From assembly GCA_024763295.1 (NCBI GenBank), contig JANTFU010000149.1, forward strand, positions 1 through 6,169: a DNA stretch of 6,169 bases, in the 5' to 3' direction. Position numbers and translations under genes: made by a program. This document shows, in pieces, positions 6,007-6,169 of the stretch. Source of the DNA: Anaerolineales bacterium (GTDB taxonomy: Bacteria; Chloroflexota; Anaerolineae; Anaerolineales; Villigracilaceae). The notes under the pieces were generated by a model, which ran no database searches, was not told the DNA's origin, and saw only the letters and a program-made list of their open reading frames with translations. The first letter of the stretch is position 1, and every line of letters begins with the position of its first letter.

Positions 6007-6074
6007 CACAAAAGCACAAAGTTCACAAAGGGCTTCTTTGTGGACACAAAGCAATACTCTGTGTTCTTTGTGTC
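6007..6074. repeat. nested CACAAAG inverted repeats downstream of the PLP enzyme gene
   Basis: CACAAAG occurs at 6015-6021, 6024-6030 and 6045-6051, and its complement CTTTGTG at 6036-6042 and 6066-6072. They make alternative hairpins: 6024-6030 with 6036-6042, 6036-6042 with 6045-6051, and the 9-bp pair GACACAAAG (6043-6051) with CTTTGTGTC (6066-6074). No T-tract follows either stem, so a terminator role is only possible. Confidence 0.75.
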
Positions 6075-6090
6075 TAGTATGATAGAGAAA

Positions 6091-6150
6091 GCACGGCAGA
6101 CCGATTGTGCTCAGGTCAAAAAGACCGTCACAAAGCGTAGGTCGCCGTGC
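6091..6150. repeat. 60-nt interrupted hairpin, possible structured RNA or palindromic repeat
   Basis: The outer arms GCACGGC (6091-6097) and GCCGTGC (6144-6150) pair perfectly and continue, past one bulged A, as GACC (6099-6102) with GGTC (6140-6143). Inside, TTGTG (6105-6109) pairs with CACAA (6129-6133), and GGTC (6114-6117) with GACC (6123-6126) around an AAAAA loop. All pairs are nested on one axis, giving about 20 base pairs in 60 nt. No known RNA family is recognised. Strand and function are unknown. Confidence 0.6.
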
Positions 6151-6169
6151 CTTCTAAATCCAAAGCCCG

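Overview
The window is ordinary bacterial chromosome of roughly 50% GC, and all its genes look like housekeeping or accessory genes. The best guess for the source is a Chloroflexota (Anaerolineae-like) bacterium. This is inferred from three things: a DUF4388 protein paired with a small MglA-like GTPase, a LysM lipoprotein with a Pro/Thr-rich linker, and a roughly 470-residue double-unit ThyX. Heptanucleotide tandem repeats and dispersed palindromic intergenic repeats fit the same picture. No ribosomal RNA, tRNA, transposase or CRISPR array was seen.

Layout. Positions 1-1901, minus strand, read in the order of transcription: a DUF4388 (PATAN) protein, a small Ras-like GTPase and an alpha/beta hydrolase cut by the left edge. 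The three lie close together and share direction. A near-consensus sigma-70 promoter (TTGACG, 17 bp, TATAAT at 1941-1969) stands just before the first gene. Positions 2004-4411, minus strand: a tandem-duplicated ThyX-family flavoprotein followed by a LysM lipoprotein, probably co-transcribed. Positions 4412-4843 hold no gene, but they carry two perfect hairpins in the thyX leader, CACAAAG-type repeats and a copy of an 86-91 bp inverted-repeat element. Positions 4844-6001, plus strand: a class V PLP enzyme of the isopenicillin-N-epimerase-like group. Positions 6002-6169 hold more CACAAAG inverted repeats and a 60-nt interrupted hairpin.

How the genes may work together. The DUF4388 protein and the GTPase are probably a signalling or polarity pair, by analogy with MglA-type switches; the hydrolase may simply be carried along. 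The ThyX-like protein would act in dTMP synthesis, and the lipoprotein at the cell surface. The PLP enzyme is a separate unit divergent from thyX.

The main points of interest are in the fine structure. The two ThyX repeats have lost complementary halves of the family signature. A 57-nt in-frame insertion made mostly of 7-bp tandem repeats lies in the linker between them. A dispersed palindromic element may supply the N-terminus of the lipoprotein. An inverted repeat exactly fills the promoter spacer of the GTPase operon. No clearly new multi-gene system was recognised.
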